The notes under the pieces are model-generated. The model did not search any database. It was not told the DNA's origin and saw only the letters and a program-made list of their open reading frames with translations. From Symbiopectobacterium purcellii_A (lineage in GTDB: Bacteria > Pseudomonadota > Gammaproteobacteria > Enterobacterales > Enterobacteriaceae), in the NCBI RefSeq assembly GCF_052050035.1, contig NZ_CP189882.1, positions 992,001-1,056,000 of the forward strand: DNA of 64,000 bases. The letters are read 5' to 3'. Positions 25,756-34,958 of the stretch are shown in pieces. A program made the position numbers and the translations under genes. Numbering within the stretch: the first letter of the stretch is position 1; every line of letters starts with the position of its first letter.

Positions 25756-27277
25756 TCTGTCTTTTCTAAGGGTATCCACTCAGGATTAACATAGCGGGAA
25801 AATACTGGCATCAAATCGGTTGCCAACATCCCTCGCGTGCCGTGCTGCTCAGCCAGCGCATCGGCCGCTGCACAGTGCACCACACAGCCAGCGCAAGCTG
25901 CCGCATAGCGTGACAATTTTTGTCCAAGCAATGCGCCAATAATACCAGACAATACGTCGCCCATACCGCCGCTCGCCATGCCAGGATTGCCGACGTCAGC
26001 CAGCGCCAGCGCATCAGATTCATCGGCAATCACGGTACCCGCCCCTTTTAGCACGACCGTACCGCCATAGCGTTGTACCAGTTTCTGGGCAGCAAGTAAG
26101 CGATCACTTTCAATCTCCGCCACTCGACAATTCAGCAGGCGGGCCGCTTCCCCCGGATGTGGGGTTAAAATACGATTTTGACGTTTAAAAGGGCTCATTG
26201 CCAGCAGGTTTAGCGCATCCGCGTCCCACAGCATGGGTTTGTTACAATTTTCCACGGCGCGCAGGGCGCTTTTCGCCCAGCTATCTTGCCCCAGTCCCGG
26301 CCCAATCACCACCACGTCGGCCCAGTCAAGCCCTTCACGCAGGGTGGTATCACTCAGCGCTTGCACCATCAGTTCCGGGCGCGCCATTAACAGCGCCGCG
26401 GCGTATTGTGTGTGAGTGAGTACTCGCACCAATCCCGCACCGCTGCGCAATGCCGCTTCTCCCGCTATCGCAATAGCCCCGCCCATCCCGGCATTGCCCC
26501 CACCAGCAGCAATCGACCGTGTTCGCCTTTGTGCGCGAGCGGCGAACGCGGCGTTAGCCAGCCCGGTAAGTGTTCACGGGATAAACGTCGCATCGGCGCG
26601 GGGTGCTGCTGCAACCAGGTGGACAGGCCCAAATCCGTACAGTGTAACGCACCGACACAAGCACGCGCCCTGCCCGTTAACAGCCCGGGTTTTAGCGCAA
26701 TAAAGGTAACGGTGCAGGCAGCGACGATCGCCTCTCCGGCACAGGCGCCAGTTTGCGCATTCAAGCCGGAGGGAATATCCAGCGCCAGTACCGGCGCAGC
26801 GTGAGCATTAGCGAGTGCGATCAACGCCTCATACGGGGCACGCGGCGCGGAGGATAACCCAGTCCCCAGCAGGCCGTCGATAATCAAATCGATTCCGTCA
26901 GGCCAGGGGGCGTCGGGCGTTAATGCCACATCCCCCGCCTTCTGCCATGCCGCGTAGGCACACTGCGCTTCCTCTGGCAGAGGCCGTGCAGACCGGCACG
27001 CGACCACGGTGGTGTCAATCCCTGCGGCGCGAGCCAGCGTAGCCACCACATAGCCATCGCCGCCGTTGTTACCCTGTCCGCACAGCACTAGCCAACGGCG
27101 CGCATTCGGGTAGCAGCGACGGGCATGCTGGTAAGCGACTTCGCCGGCACGTTGCATCAACGCATAGAGCGTGATCCCCGCTTGCTGCGCGGCATCAGGC
27201 TCTTCACGGCGCAGCCAGTCGGGTGGATAAACGCGGTCTGGTAGCCTTCGCTGATGAGCAGGTACGGTATGGGGCAT
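25752..27277 (-). pseudogene. nnr: Bifunctional NAD(P)HX epimerase/dehydratase, frameshifted
   Basis: Nnr repairs hydrated NADH and NADPH: the N-terminal YjeF domain epimerises and the C-terminal kinase-like domain dehydrates. The N-terminal part (27277 to about 26500) contains CGQGNNGGDGYV and LDIPSGLNAQTGA. The C-terminal part contains TPHPGEAARLL, LKGAGTVIA and GNPGMASGGMGDVLSGI. The frames join at a five-base G run on the minus strand (26497-26501) where six would restore GGNAGMGGAI. The first ORF therefore ends at 26465. An ATG-like start at 26486 could make the dehydratase domain alone, but no ribosome site is evident. Confidence 0.9.
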
Positions 27278-27338
27278 GAGTTCCTCCCGGGCAACATAAG
27301 CGCTTGTAGCAAAAACGGATAACGCATGGTTATCTTTA

Positions 27339-27430
27339 TAGCCAACCGACTTAAAAATGATTACATCCTATGCCCTGATATGCGGCAAAGAAGCATAGCT
27401 GGCTGTTATCAAAATAATGTCGCTTGGCTA
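27339..27430. mobile_element. 92-bp MITE with IS630-type ends (copy 1)
   Basis: The ends are TAGCCAACCGACTTAA and the complement of TAGCCAAGCGACATTA, flanked by TA on each side (27337-27338 and 27431-27432). The outer 12 bases match the right end of the resident IS630 (TAGCCAAGCGAC). It has no coding capacity and lies in the gap between nnr and queG. Four nearly identical copies occur at 30647, 39851, 43483 and 44282. Confidence 0.87.
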
Positions 27431-27574
27431 TATGTCTCAACTTAGCAAGGTCTGATACCGGTCGCCAGAAACCTGTAGGGTAAATGTCGCATGGCATCGG
27501 TGATCTTCAGCGCACAGACGTCCGTCAGTCGATGTGATAAAATAGCCGTGTTTATCTTTACCAAATGGTTTCTC

Positions 27575-28714
27575 ATGACTTATCCCTACGACCTTAACCA
27601 ACTCGCCCACCTCATCAAACAGTGGGGACGTGAATTGGGCTTTCAGCAGGTAGGGATCTGCGATACCGATCTTTCCCATGAAGAACCGCTGCTTCAGGCA
27701 TGGCTGGATAAGCAGTATCACGGTGAAATGGCGTGGATGGCGCGCCACGGTATGCTACGCGCGCGCCCACATGAACTGTTGCCCGGCACGCTACGCGTTA
27801 TCAGCGTGCGCATGAACTATCTGCCCGCCAAAGAGGCCTTTGCCAAGACCCTGAATAACCCGACGCTCGGTTATGTCAGCCGCTACGCGCTGGGGCGTGA
27901 TTACCACAAACTGTTGCGTCAGCGGCTGAAAAAGTTGGGTGACCGGATACAGGAACATTGCGACAGCCTGCAATTCCGCCCTTTCGTCGATTCCGCACCG
28001 ATTATGGAGCGCCCACTGGCGGCCAAGGCTGGGTTAGGTTGGGTGGGTAAACACTCGCTGATCCTCAATCGGGAAGCGGGCTCCTGGTTTTTCCTCGGGG
28101 AACTGCTTATCGACCTGCCGTTACCGGTCGATCAACCGCTGGAAGAACAGTGCGGACGCTGTGTCGCCTGCATGACAACCTGCCCAACGGGGGCTATCGT
28201 GGCACCGTACACCGTGGATGCCCGGCGCTGCATCTCCTACCTGACCATTGAGCTGGAAGGTGCCATTCCCGAAGCGTTACGTCCACTGATGGGTAACCGT
28301 ATTTACGGCTGTGATGATTGCCAACTGATTTGCCCTTGGAACCGCTTTTCACAGTTGACCGATGAAGATGATTTTAGCCCGCGCGCCGCGCTGCATACGC
28401 CTTCGCTGCTGGACCTGTTTCAGTGGGATGAAGCGAAATTCCTGCGCATCACGGAAGGTTCAGCCATTCGCCGCATCGGTCACCAGCGCTGGCTGCGTAA
28501 TATCGCCGTGGCGCTGGGGAATGCCCCCTATGAGGAAAATGTTGTTCCAGCTTTACAAGCGCGACTCGGGCAGAGCGCGCTGATCGATGAGCATATTCAC
28601 TGGGCGATTGAACAGCAATTGGCACGCCGCGCCGCTCACGCTATCGACGTGCAGTTGCCACAGAAAAAACGGCTTATTCGTGCTATTGAAAAAGGATTAC
28701 CGCGCGATGCCTGA
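27575..28714 (+). CDS. queG: Epoxyqueuosine reductase
   Basis: QueG performs the last step of queuosine synthesis, reducing epoxyqueuosine in tRNA with a cobalamin cofactor and two [4Fe-4S] clusters. The 379-residue protein starts MTYPYDLNQLAHLIKQWG and has the same length as E. coli QueG. Cluster ligands are visible in CGRCVACMTTCPTGA near residue 190 and YGCDDCQLICPWNR near residue 240. It is intact and divergent from the nnr block. Confidence 0.95.
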   Translation: MTYPYDLNQLAHLIKQWGRELGFQQVGICDTDLSHEEPLLQAWLDKQYHGEMAWMARHGMLRARPHELLPGTLRVISVRMNYLPAKEAFAKTLNNPTLGYVSRYALGRDYHKLLRQRLKKLGDRIQEHCDSLQFRPFVDSAPIMERPLAAKAGLGWVGKHSLILNREAGSWFFLGELLIDLPLPVDQPLEEQCGRCVACMTTCPTGAIVAPYTVDARRCISYLTIELEGAIPEALRPLMGNRIYGCDDCQLICPWNRFSQLTDEDDFSPRAALHTPSLLDLFQWDEAKFLRITEGSAIRRIGHQRWLRNIAVALGNAPYEENVVPALQARLGQSALIDEHIHWAIEQQLARRAAHAIDVQLPQKKRLIRAIEKGLPRDA

Positions 28715-29142
28715 AGTGTTTCCAGCCTGCCATATCATCCTGGCCCGCCCTGTGCATAAATATAAAACTCCTTGCCAATCAATCCGTGAAGAAAGTGCAA
28801 GTGATCGTCTTAACATTTTGATAAGTTATTTTTATCAATAAATATCAGCAAGATACAAATATAGTTTTGACAATCCTGCCACAGTTCATTTTATGCAGGC
28901 CAAGAGAAGCCTGTAGATAAGTCTGTTAAGAAAATTATGAGATTTTATATTACATGAAACGCAAAAGAGAGGAGTAAACACTTCGACACCTGCAAACTCG
29001 CTGAACAAAAAATAGCCTATTACGCGAGCGGGACGCAATTGTGGACTGGTTAGTCTCGGAGCACAAGTAATTTATCTTTCATCTGCGATTGAACGCTTAA
29101 AATATAATCACAGAACCGATCTTGCGCCACAGCAACGATCGA
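28715..29142. other. Non-coding AT-rich gap between queG and metI remnant
   Basis: This stretch of 428 bases has no frame with recognisable protein similarity. It is AT-rich in the middle (about 28800-28960). I see no tRNA or IS end in it. It may hold eroded gene remains or the downstream part of a lost transcription unit. Confidence 0.5.
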
Positions 29143-29814
29143 TCATCGTCGATGGGATAACGCGCGCACCAAACGATCGCCGATCGATTGCACACCCTGA
29201 ACTAAAATCACCAGAACCACCACCGTACCCGCCATCACCTGATCGTTAAAACGCTGATAGCCATAGCGGATCGCCAAATCACCCAACCCACCGCCGCCGA
29301 TCACGCCCGCCATGTAAGAGAACCCGATCAACAACACTACCGTTAGGGTCACACCAGCCAGAATGGTTGGCAGCGCTTCTGGCAGCAACACTTTGCCGAT
29401 CACGTGCCAGAGCGATCCCCCCATTGACTGGATCGCCTCAATACGCCCGCGCTCCACCTCATCCAACGCATTTTCCACTACGCGGGCAAAAAAGGGAAAA
29501 GCCCCGATGGTGATCGGTACGATCGCCGCCGTACTTCCCAACGTGGTGCCCACGATCAGACGGGTTAACGGGATCAGCGCAATCAACAACGCCACAAACG
29601 GTAACGAGCGACCAACGTTGATCACCGCGCCCAGCCCCCGATTTAACCAAGGCAAGGGCGCAACCCCGTCAGATCGCGTGATAAACAACACCACGCCCAA
29701 CGGCAGGCCAATCAGCACGGTAAACAGCGCTGCCAGCCCCACCATGTAGCCCGTCTATAATGTGGCATTCCACATCAACGCAATAAACTCATCCCAGCTC
29801 AGGCGACCTTGCAT
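29143..29814 (-). pseudogene. metI: Methionine ABC transporter permease (MetI-like), nonsense mutant
   Basis: MetI-type permeases form the membrane channel of the methionine importer MetNIQ. Translation from ATG 29814 gives MQGRLSWDEFIALMWNATL, then TAG at codon 20 (29755-29757). The same frame continues TGYMVGLAALF through several membrane helices to the permease loop EAIQSMGGSLWHVIGKVLLPEALP and GGGGLGDLAIRYGYQRF. A GTG or ATG just after the stop could restart translation and lose only the first periplasmic stretch, but the upstream metN is destroyed. The start lies inside the metN 3' end, as in metNI operons. Confidence 0.85.
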
Positions 29815-30211
29815 AAGGCACTCCCCTCAATGATGCCGTGACGGCGAAGAAACGCCTGTTCTGCCGCATAATCGGGCAGCAACGCTCTACGCAGTTGGGA
29901 ATCAGGCGTCGCAAGCAGCGTCGACAGCGCCCCGCTTTCCACAATCTTGCCTTGCTCCATCAGCGCCGCGTGATCGCAAATGGCTTTTACCACCGCCAGT
30001 TCGTGCGTGATCAACACGATCGTCACACCTAACTGACGGTTAGTGTCTGCCAGCAGCGCCAGCACCGATTCCGTGGTTTCAGGATCGAGCGCGCTGGTCG
30101 CCTCGTCGCACAGCAAATACTTCGGCTTTGCCGCCAACGCACGCGCAATACCGACACGCTGTTGCTGCCCACCGGATAACTGAGAGGGGAAGGCGCGCGC
30201 TTTATCACTAA
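29799..30211 (-). pseudogene. metN: Methionine ABC transporter ATPase (MetN-like), C-terminal fragment
   Basis: The C-terminal 137 or so residues of an ABC ATPase remain: the signature SQLSGGQQQRVGIARAL, Walker B YLLCDEATSALDP and the H-loop LITHEL. Everything upstream, including Walker A, has been replaced by the end of an IS5b copy at 30212. The intact part has no substrate-binding ACT-like extension, so the paralogue is shorter than E. coli MetN. It cannot bind ATP productively. Confidence 0.88.
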
Positions 30212-30285
30212 GCGTGTTGCTTAATAGTGAAATAAGGGTGTTTCGGTGATTGAAGTAAATTTTACGCTGTTCTGAGATGGAAATT

Positions 30286-30474
30286 GGCTTTGTTGAATAA
30301 TTTAAAATACTGATTTAAATGAGTATTATAAAATTTTAACGACTAAATTTTACTACCGTAATGCTTTTTATTGTGCTAACTATTTGATTTATCGCTCTAA
30401 CAAAATACATTTTCTGTACATGCATCCCACCTAAAGAAGTTGTAAATCAAAACGTTAAATTATTCAACAAAGCC
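30286..30474. mobile_element. 189-bp MITE (copy 5, subtype II) joining two different elements
   Basis: A full-length copy has the usual ends, but its left flank is IS5b sequence and its right flank is IS256 sequence. There is no 9-bp duplication. Its sequence is nearly identical to copies 3561-4814 and 8071-8259. This is expected if two MITE copies recombined and the DNA between them was lost. Confidence 0.85.
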
Positions 30475-30540
30475 CCGCTGGATGCGCTTTATCCCATTGT
30501 TTATAGCTAAACGACTTAATTTTGATTACATTATTTAAAT

Positions 30541-31455
30541 GAGCTATTCAATTGATTTTAGACGTAAAGTGATATCTACACGGAAAAACGAAGGGTTGAG
30601 TATCCGAGAAACAGCGAAGCAATTTCGGATTGGCCCTGCCTCTGTATAGCCAAGCGACATTATTTTGATAACAGCCAGCTATGCTTCTTTGCCGCATATC
30701 AGGGCATAGGATGTAATCATTTTTAAGTCGGTTGGCTATATCGCGTTGGATTAATCAAATAGAGTCAAAAGCATCGACCACGCGTCAGCGAAAGATCGAT
30801 AAATCCGAGTTGATAAAAGATGTTGAACAATATCCAGATGCTTACCAAAAAGAACGTGCAGAGCGTTTTGGCGTTTGTCAGAAGGCCATTTGGCAAGCGC
30901 TTAAAAAGCTGGGATTGACCTATAAAAAAAACTCTACGTCATCCGAAAGCCGACGAAAACGCCCGGCAGGGATTTCAACAAAAAAAACAACAGTATGAAA
31001 AAGAAGGTAAACCTATTGTTTTTATTGATGAAAGTGGTTTTTCACACGATGCCCCACGGACTCACGGCTATTCCCCAAAAGGTCAACGGTGTTTTGGCCT
31101 GAAGAACTGGGGAACTAGGGGAAGAACAAATGTTATCGGCGCTTTATTAGGCACAACGCTGTTTGCTATCGGATTATTTGATATCAATATTAACAGCGAT
31201 GTTTTCTATGCCTGGGTCACACAAGTCCTTATCCCAGTACTCCCTAAAAACAGTGTAATCATGATGGACAATGCCACTTTTCACAAAAAACATAATATTC
31301 AACAAGTCATCATCGATGCAGGGTATATGGTGGAGTATTTGCCTACATATTCGCCAGATCTTAACCCAATTGAGCATAAATGGGCACAAGCAAAAAGCAA
31401 AAAAAGAGAGATGGGTTGCGATACAGAGAGTTTGTTCTCAGTCCATATGGTGTAA
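30541..31455 (+). pseudogene. IS630-family transposase (copy B), interrupted
   Basis: This is the same protein as in copy A: MSYSIDFRRKVIS at 30541, catalytic motifs FIDESGF, MMDNATFH and YSPDLNPIEH further on, stop at 31455. The 92-bp MITE is inserted within the N-terminal HTH coding part (30647-30738). The A8 run changes the frame before the catalytic half. Confidence 0.85.
30647..30738. mobile_element. 92-bp MITE with IS630-type ends (copy 2), inside IS630
   Basis: It is flanked by TA at 30645-30646 and 30739-30740. The other IS630 copies show the uninterrupted site CTCTGTATCGCG, so the insertion and its TA duplication are proven by comparison within the window. The presumed helper element has been hit by its own non-autonomous derivative. 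Confidence 0.9.
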
Positions 31456-31492
31456 TCAAAATTAAGTCGCTTGGCTATACCTTGACTGTATT

Positions 31493-32191
31493 GTGGTCAA
31501 AAGCCAGGACGGCGGAGCCGTGGCCAACAAGTCTGTTTATCTGGCCCTCGGCGTCAACGGCCAGGGCGAAAAAGAGCTGCTGGGGCTATGGATAGCCAAA
31601 ACTGAGGGGGCCAAGTTCTGGTTATCTGTGATGACAGAACTGAAAAATCGTGGGCTAAAGGACATCTTCGTCGCCTGCTGCGATGGCCTGAAAGGCTTTC
31701 CTGATGCCATTGAAGCTGTTTACCCGCATACGCGGGTACAGCTCTGCATTGTGCATCAGGTACGGAACTCGCTGCGCTACGTCGGCTGGAAAGAGCGTAA
31801 GGCCGTTGCTGCTGACCTGCGCACCATCTATAGTTCCGCAACGCTAGAGGGCGCTGAAGAGGCCCTGGATGCCTTCGCGGCCAAATGGGATGAGCAGTTC
31901 ACGACGATCAGCCCGTCGTGGAGAAATAATTGGGAACGTCTCATCGTCATTTTTGACTTTCCGCCGGAGATCCGCAAGGTTATCTACACCACCAACGCGA
32001 TAGAGTCGTTAAATGCTTCATTGCGCAAGATAACGAAAACGCGACGAATATTTCCAACGGATGACTCGGTGATAAAATTACTCTATCTAGCCTTGCATAA
32101 TATCTCTGCTAAATGGACCTTGCCAATCAGAGACTGGAAACCTGCTATGAGCCAATTCATGTTGATGTATGGAGAACGAATCTCCGGTTAA
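31493..32191 (+). pseudogene. IS256 transposase, C-terminal fragment
   Basis: About 232 residues remain, from VVKSQDGGAVANK to the normal end GERISG, almost identical to the intact copy at 5600-6811. The N-terminal 157 residues and part of the active-site region are lost. Confidence 0.88.
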
Positions 32192-32479
32192 GCAATGGAG
32201 CCATTTACACAAAATTCTTTACAGACTCTTTCTGCTCTGCACCCATCTGCCGCTCGTGATCTTTTCGATTCTTTTTCCGATAAATCAAATAACAAGCTGA
32301 AAATTCAGCGGCTAAATCTTTCAATTCTTCGACTGATAATCCAATGATTGCTTTACATAAACGATTATCTCGTAACAACCGCTCTTTGTTGATCATTTCA
32401 AACCTTTATTCTCTAAGTTAAACCTCTTTTTATTCTCAATAGCCTGACAAAAAATGCAAGTCTCTATTCAGCAACTAGT

Positions 32480-32623
32480 TTACTGACTTGAGTCAGCGCA
32501 TCGGGGTGAATGAATCTCATCCCTGAGATTCACCCTTCGGGCCAACGCAAGCGCTGTTCAAATTCGCTCCAGACAAATTTGTCCCTCGCTTACCGCCTTC
32601 CTGTAACTCGAAGTATTTAGGGT
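32480..32623. repeat. Dispersed intergenic repeat downstream of tex (copy 1, truncated by IS5b)
   Basis: Read on the minus strand, away from tex, this is TACTTCGAGTTACAGGAAGG, then a hairpin GAATCTCA-TCCC-TGAGATTC, then a CCGATG-type segment that is cut by the IS5b end at 32479. The same modules occur downstream of hslR (52767-52911) in the same orientation relative to the gene. I recall similar blocks in Serratia and Pectobacterium intergenic regions but cannot check. Confidence 0.7.
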
Positions 32624-32633
32624 ATCCAAAAAA

Positions 32634-34958
32634 CTAACGTTTTTTAAATGCGGCGGCCAGTGCATCGCTCATGGCGCTATTGCCTGTTGAGCTCTGCGGC
32701 TGTTTTGCACGCGGTGTATGATTAGCAGGGCGAGATCCGGTGTTGCGTTGAGCACCGCTGGCGCTACGGCGTGACGTGGTGTCACCCGGCTGTTCATCGA
32801 GACGTAGGGTCAGCGCGATGCGCTTACGTTGCAGATCGACCTCCAACACTTTGACCTTCACGATATCCCCGGCTTTCACCACCTTGTGCGGATCGTCGAC
32901 ATAGCGATCGGACAGCGACGAGATGTGTACCAAACCATCCTGGTGTACGCCGATATCCACGAAAGCGCCAAAGTTGGTGACGTTGGTGACTGCACCTTCT
33001 AACACCATGCCCGGTAACAGATCGTTGAGCGTTTCCACCCCTTCGGCGAACGCAGCGGTTTTAAACTCCGGTCGCGGATCGCGCCCAGGTTTTTCCAGCT
33101 CTTTCACGATGTCCGTCACCGTGGGTAAACCGAAGCGTGCGTCGGTGAAATCCACGGCCTTGAGTTTGCGCAGCTCGGTCGTATCACCCATCAGATCGCG
33201 CAGCGTCTGGCGTGTGGCTTCCAGAATGCGTTCGACCACCGGGTAGGCCTCAGGGTGAACCGTTGAGGCATCCAGTGGGTTATCACCCTGGTTGATACGC
33301 AGGAATCCGGCGCACTGTTCGAACGCTTTTGGCCCCAGGCGACTGACCTTGAGCAACTGCTGACGGTTGTCAAAGCGCCCGTTCTCATCACGCCAGTTGA
33401 CGATATTCTGGGCCATCATTTTACTGAGGCCGGCAACACGCGTTAGCAGCGCCACCGAGGCAGTATTCAGATCGACACCCACGGCGTTAACGCAGTCTTC
33501 TACCACCGCATCGAGCTTTTTCGCCAGTTGCATCTGGCTCACATCGTGTTGGTATTGGCCGACACCAATGGATTTGGGATCGATCTTCACCAGCTCTGCC
33601 AGTGGATCTTGCAAGCGACGGGCAATAGAAACCGCACCGCGCAGGGAAACATCCAGACTGGGGAATTCCAGCGCCGCCAGCTCGGAGGCTGAATACACTG
33701 AAGCACCCGCTTCACTGACAATCACTTTCTGAGCCTTAATTGCCGGGAACCGTTTTTGCGTATCAAGGAAGAAACGTTCGGTTTCACGTGATGCGGTGCC
33801 ATTGCCGATCGCCACGAGTTCTACCTGATGTTTGACGCACAGCGCCGCAATGGTCGGCGCAGCCTTAGCGGCCTGCCCGGTATGCGGATAAATCGTATCC
33901 GTGGCAACCAGTTTTCCGGTTGCATCCACCACCGCAACTTTCACGCCGGTGCGCAGGCCTGGATCGAGCCCCATGGTGGCTCGCATTCCGGCCGGTGCTG
34001 CCATCAGCAGATCGTGCAGGTTGCGCGCAAACACATTGATGGCTTCTTCTTCGGACTTTTCACGCACGGTACCCATCAGCTCGGTTTCCAAATGCAACAG
34101 CACCTTGATACGCCAGGTCCAGTTGATCACCGCACGGCGCCAGTTGTCGGCAGGGGCGTTGTTTAGCCGCAAATTCAGGTGTGAAAGGATGATCTGTTCA
34201 CCGTGGCTTTCGCGCGGTGGCTCGTCAAACTGTGGGTCGGCGTTCAGGGCGAGTTGCAGCACCCCTTCGTTGCGGCCGCGAAACATCGCCAATGCACGGT
34301 GCGAGGGCACGCTGGCGATCGGTTCTTGGTGGGCAAAGTAGTCGCGGAACTTCGCGCCTTCATCTTCTTTACCTTCGACCACGCGTGCCACCAAATGAGC
34401 ATTTTTCCACAAGTAGTCACGCACCTTGGCCAGCAAGACGGCATCTTCGGCGAAACGCTCCATCAGAATGTAGCGTGCACCGTCCAGCGCGGCTTTGACA
34501 TCGGCAACGCCTTTGTCTTCGGCGACATAGGCCAACGCCGCCTCTTCGGGCACCTGGCTCGGCTCTTGCCACAGGCTGTCTGCGAGCGGCTCGAACCCCG
34601 CTTCGATGGCAATTTGTCCACGAGTACGGCGTTTAGGTTTGTACGGCAGATAGAGATCTTCCAGTTCAGTCTTACTCAGGGTGCCATTAATCGCCAAAGC
34701 CAGCGGTGGTGTTAATTTTCCCTGCTCTTCGATCGATTTCAGAATGGTCTGACGCCGTTCTTCCAGTTCGCGCAAGTAACCGAGGCGGGTTTCCAACTGG
34801 CGCAGTTGGGTATCATCCAACCCGCCAGTCACTTCCTTACGGTAACGAGCGATGAACGGTACGGTGTTCCCTTCGTCCAGCAGTCGGACGGCGGCGTCAA
34901 CCTGCTCCTTTCGCGCCTGCAATTCGCTGGCGATAATCTGGCTCAATGCATCATTCAT
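32634..34958 (-). CDS. tex: Tex/YhgF family S1 RNA-binding transcription accessory protein
   Basis: Tex is a conserved nucleic-acid-binding protein linked to transcription and stress tolerance. The 774-residue product has the Tex N-terminal helical region (residues 1-320), a YqgF/RNase H-like domain with MGLDPGLRTGVKVAVVDATG near residue 330, helix-hairpin-helix segments (SVALLTRVAGLSKMMAQNIV near 505) and a C-terminal S1 domain (GMVLEGAVTNVTNFGAFVDIG near 650). A low-complexity tail ends AAAFKKR. It matches E. coli YhgF (773) along its length. In E. coli it follows greB directly; here 12 kb separates them. Confidence 0.95.
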   Translation of the reverse strand: MNDALSQIIASELQARKEQVDAAVRLLDEGNTVPFIARYRKEVTGGLDDTQLRQLETRLGYLRELEERRQTILKSIEEQGKLTPPLALAINGTLSKTELEDLYLPYKPKRRTRGQIAIEAGFEPLADSLWQEPSQVPEEAALAYVAEDKGVADVKAALDGARYILMERFAEDAVLLAKVRDYLWKNAHLVARVVEGKEDEGAKFRDYFAHQEPIASVPSHRALAMFRGRNEGVLQLALNADPQFDEPPRESHGEQIILSHLNLRLNNAPADNWRRAVINWTWRIKVLLHLETELMGTVREKSEEEAINVFARNLHDLLMAAPAGMRATMGLDPGLRTGVKVAVVDATGKLVATDTIYPHTGQAAKAAPTIAALCVKHQVELVAIGNGTASRETERFFLDTQKRFPAIKAQKVIVSEAGASVYSASELAALEFPSLDVSLRGAVSIARRLQDPLAELVKIDPKSIGVGQYQHDVSQMQLAKKLDAVVEDCVNAVGVDLNTASVALLTRVAGLSKMMAQNIVNWRDENGRFDNRQQLLKVSRLGPKAFEQCAGFLRINQGDNPLDASTVHPEAYPVVERILEATRQTLRDLMGDTTELRKLKAVDFTDARFGLPTVTDIVKELEKPGRDPRPEFKTAAFAEGVETLNDLLPGMVLEGAVTNVTNFGAFVDIGVHQDGLVHISSLSDRYVDDPHKVVKAGDIVKVKVLEVDLQRKRIALTLRLDEQPGDTTSRRSASGAQRNTGSRPANHTPRAKQPQSSTGNSAMSDALAAAFKKR

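Larger units (their letters stand above)
30504..31477 (+). mobile_element. IS630-family element (copy B) carrying a 92-bp MITE
   Basis: The element has TAGCTAAACG and CGCTTGGCTA ends and a TA duplication in IS256. Without the inserted 92-bp element and its TA, its length is 880 bp. The transposase has the same A8 frame break as the other copies, so its N-terminal and catalytic parts (ending 31455) are in different frames. Confidence 0.88.
30475..32228 (+). mobile_element. Truncated IS256 (copy B), interrupted by IS630
   Basis: Segments 30475-30503 and 31480-32228 together equal the last 778 bp of the complete element at 5563-6871, down to the terminal GACTC. The proximal part with the first 157 transposase codons is missing. 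IS630 is inserted at a TA (30502-30503 and 31478-31479). The IS256 end lies in the IS5b transposase gene, at a different site from copy A. Confidence 0.87.
30212..32479. mobile_element. IS nest in the metN locus (IS5b, MITE, IS256, IS630)
   Basis: The outer element is IS5b (copy C, minus orientation). Its 3' end is at 30212-30285 and its 5' end at 32229-32479, including the first 50-odd codons MINKERLLRDNRL. Between them, in order, are a 189-bp MITE, the distal 778 bp of IS256, and an IS630 copy inserted in that IS256. The proximal IS256 half and the middle of IS5b are missing. The flanks of the nest show no clear target duplication. Confidence 0.85.

Noticed and set aside
27433..27574. Possible tRNA-Gly genes upstream of queG, as in E. 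coli
   Set aside because: No cloverleaf or TTCGA-type T-loop sequence is seen in this gap.
31174..31389. Minus-strand ORFs opposite the IS630 transposase, repeated in every copy
   Set aside because: They recur only because IS630 recurs; they have no motif and oppose the catalytic frame.
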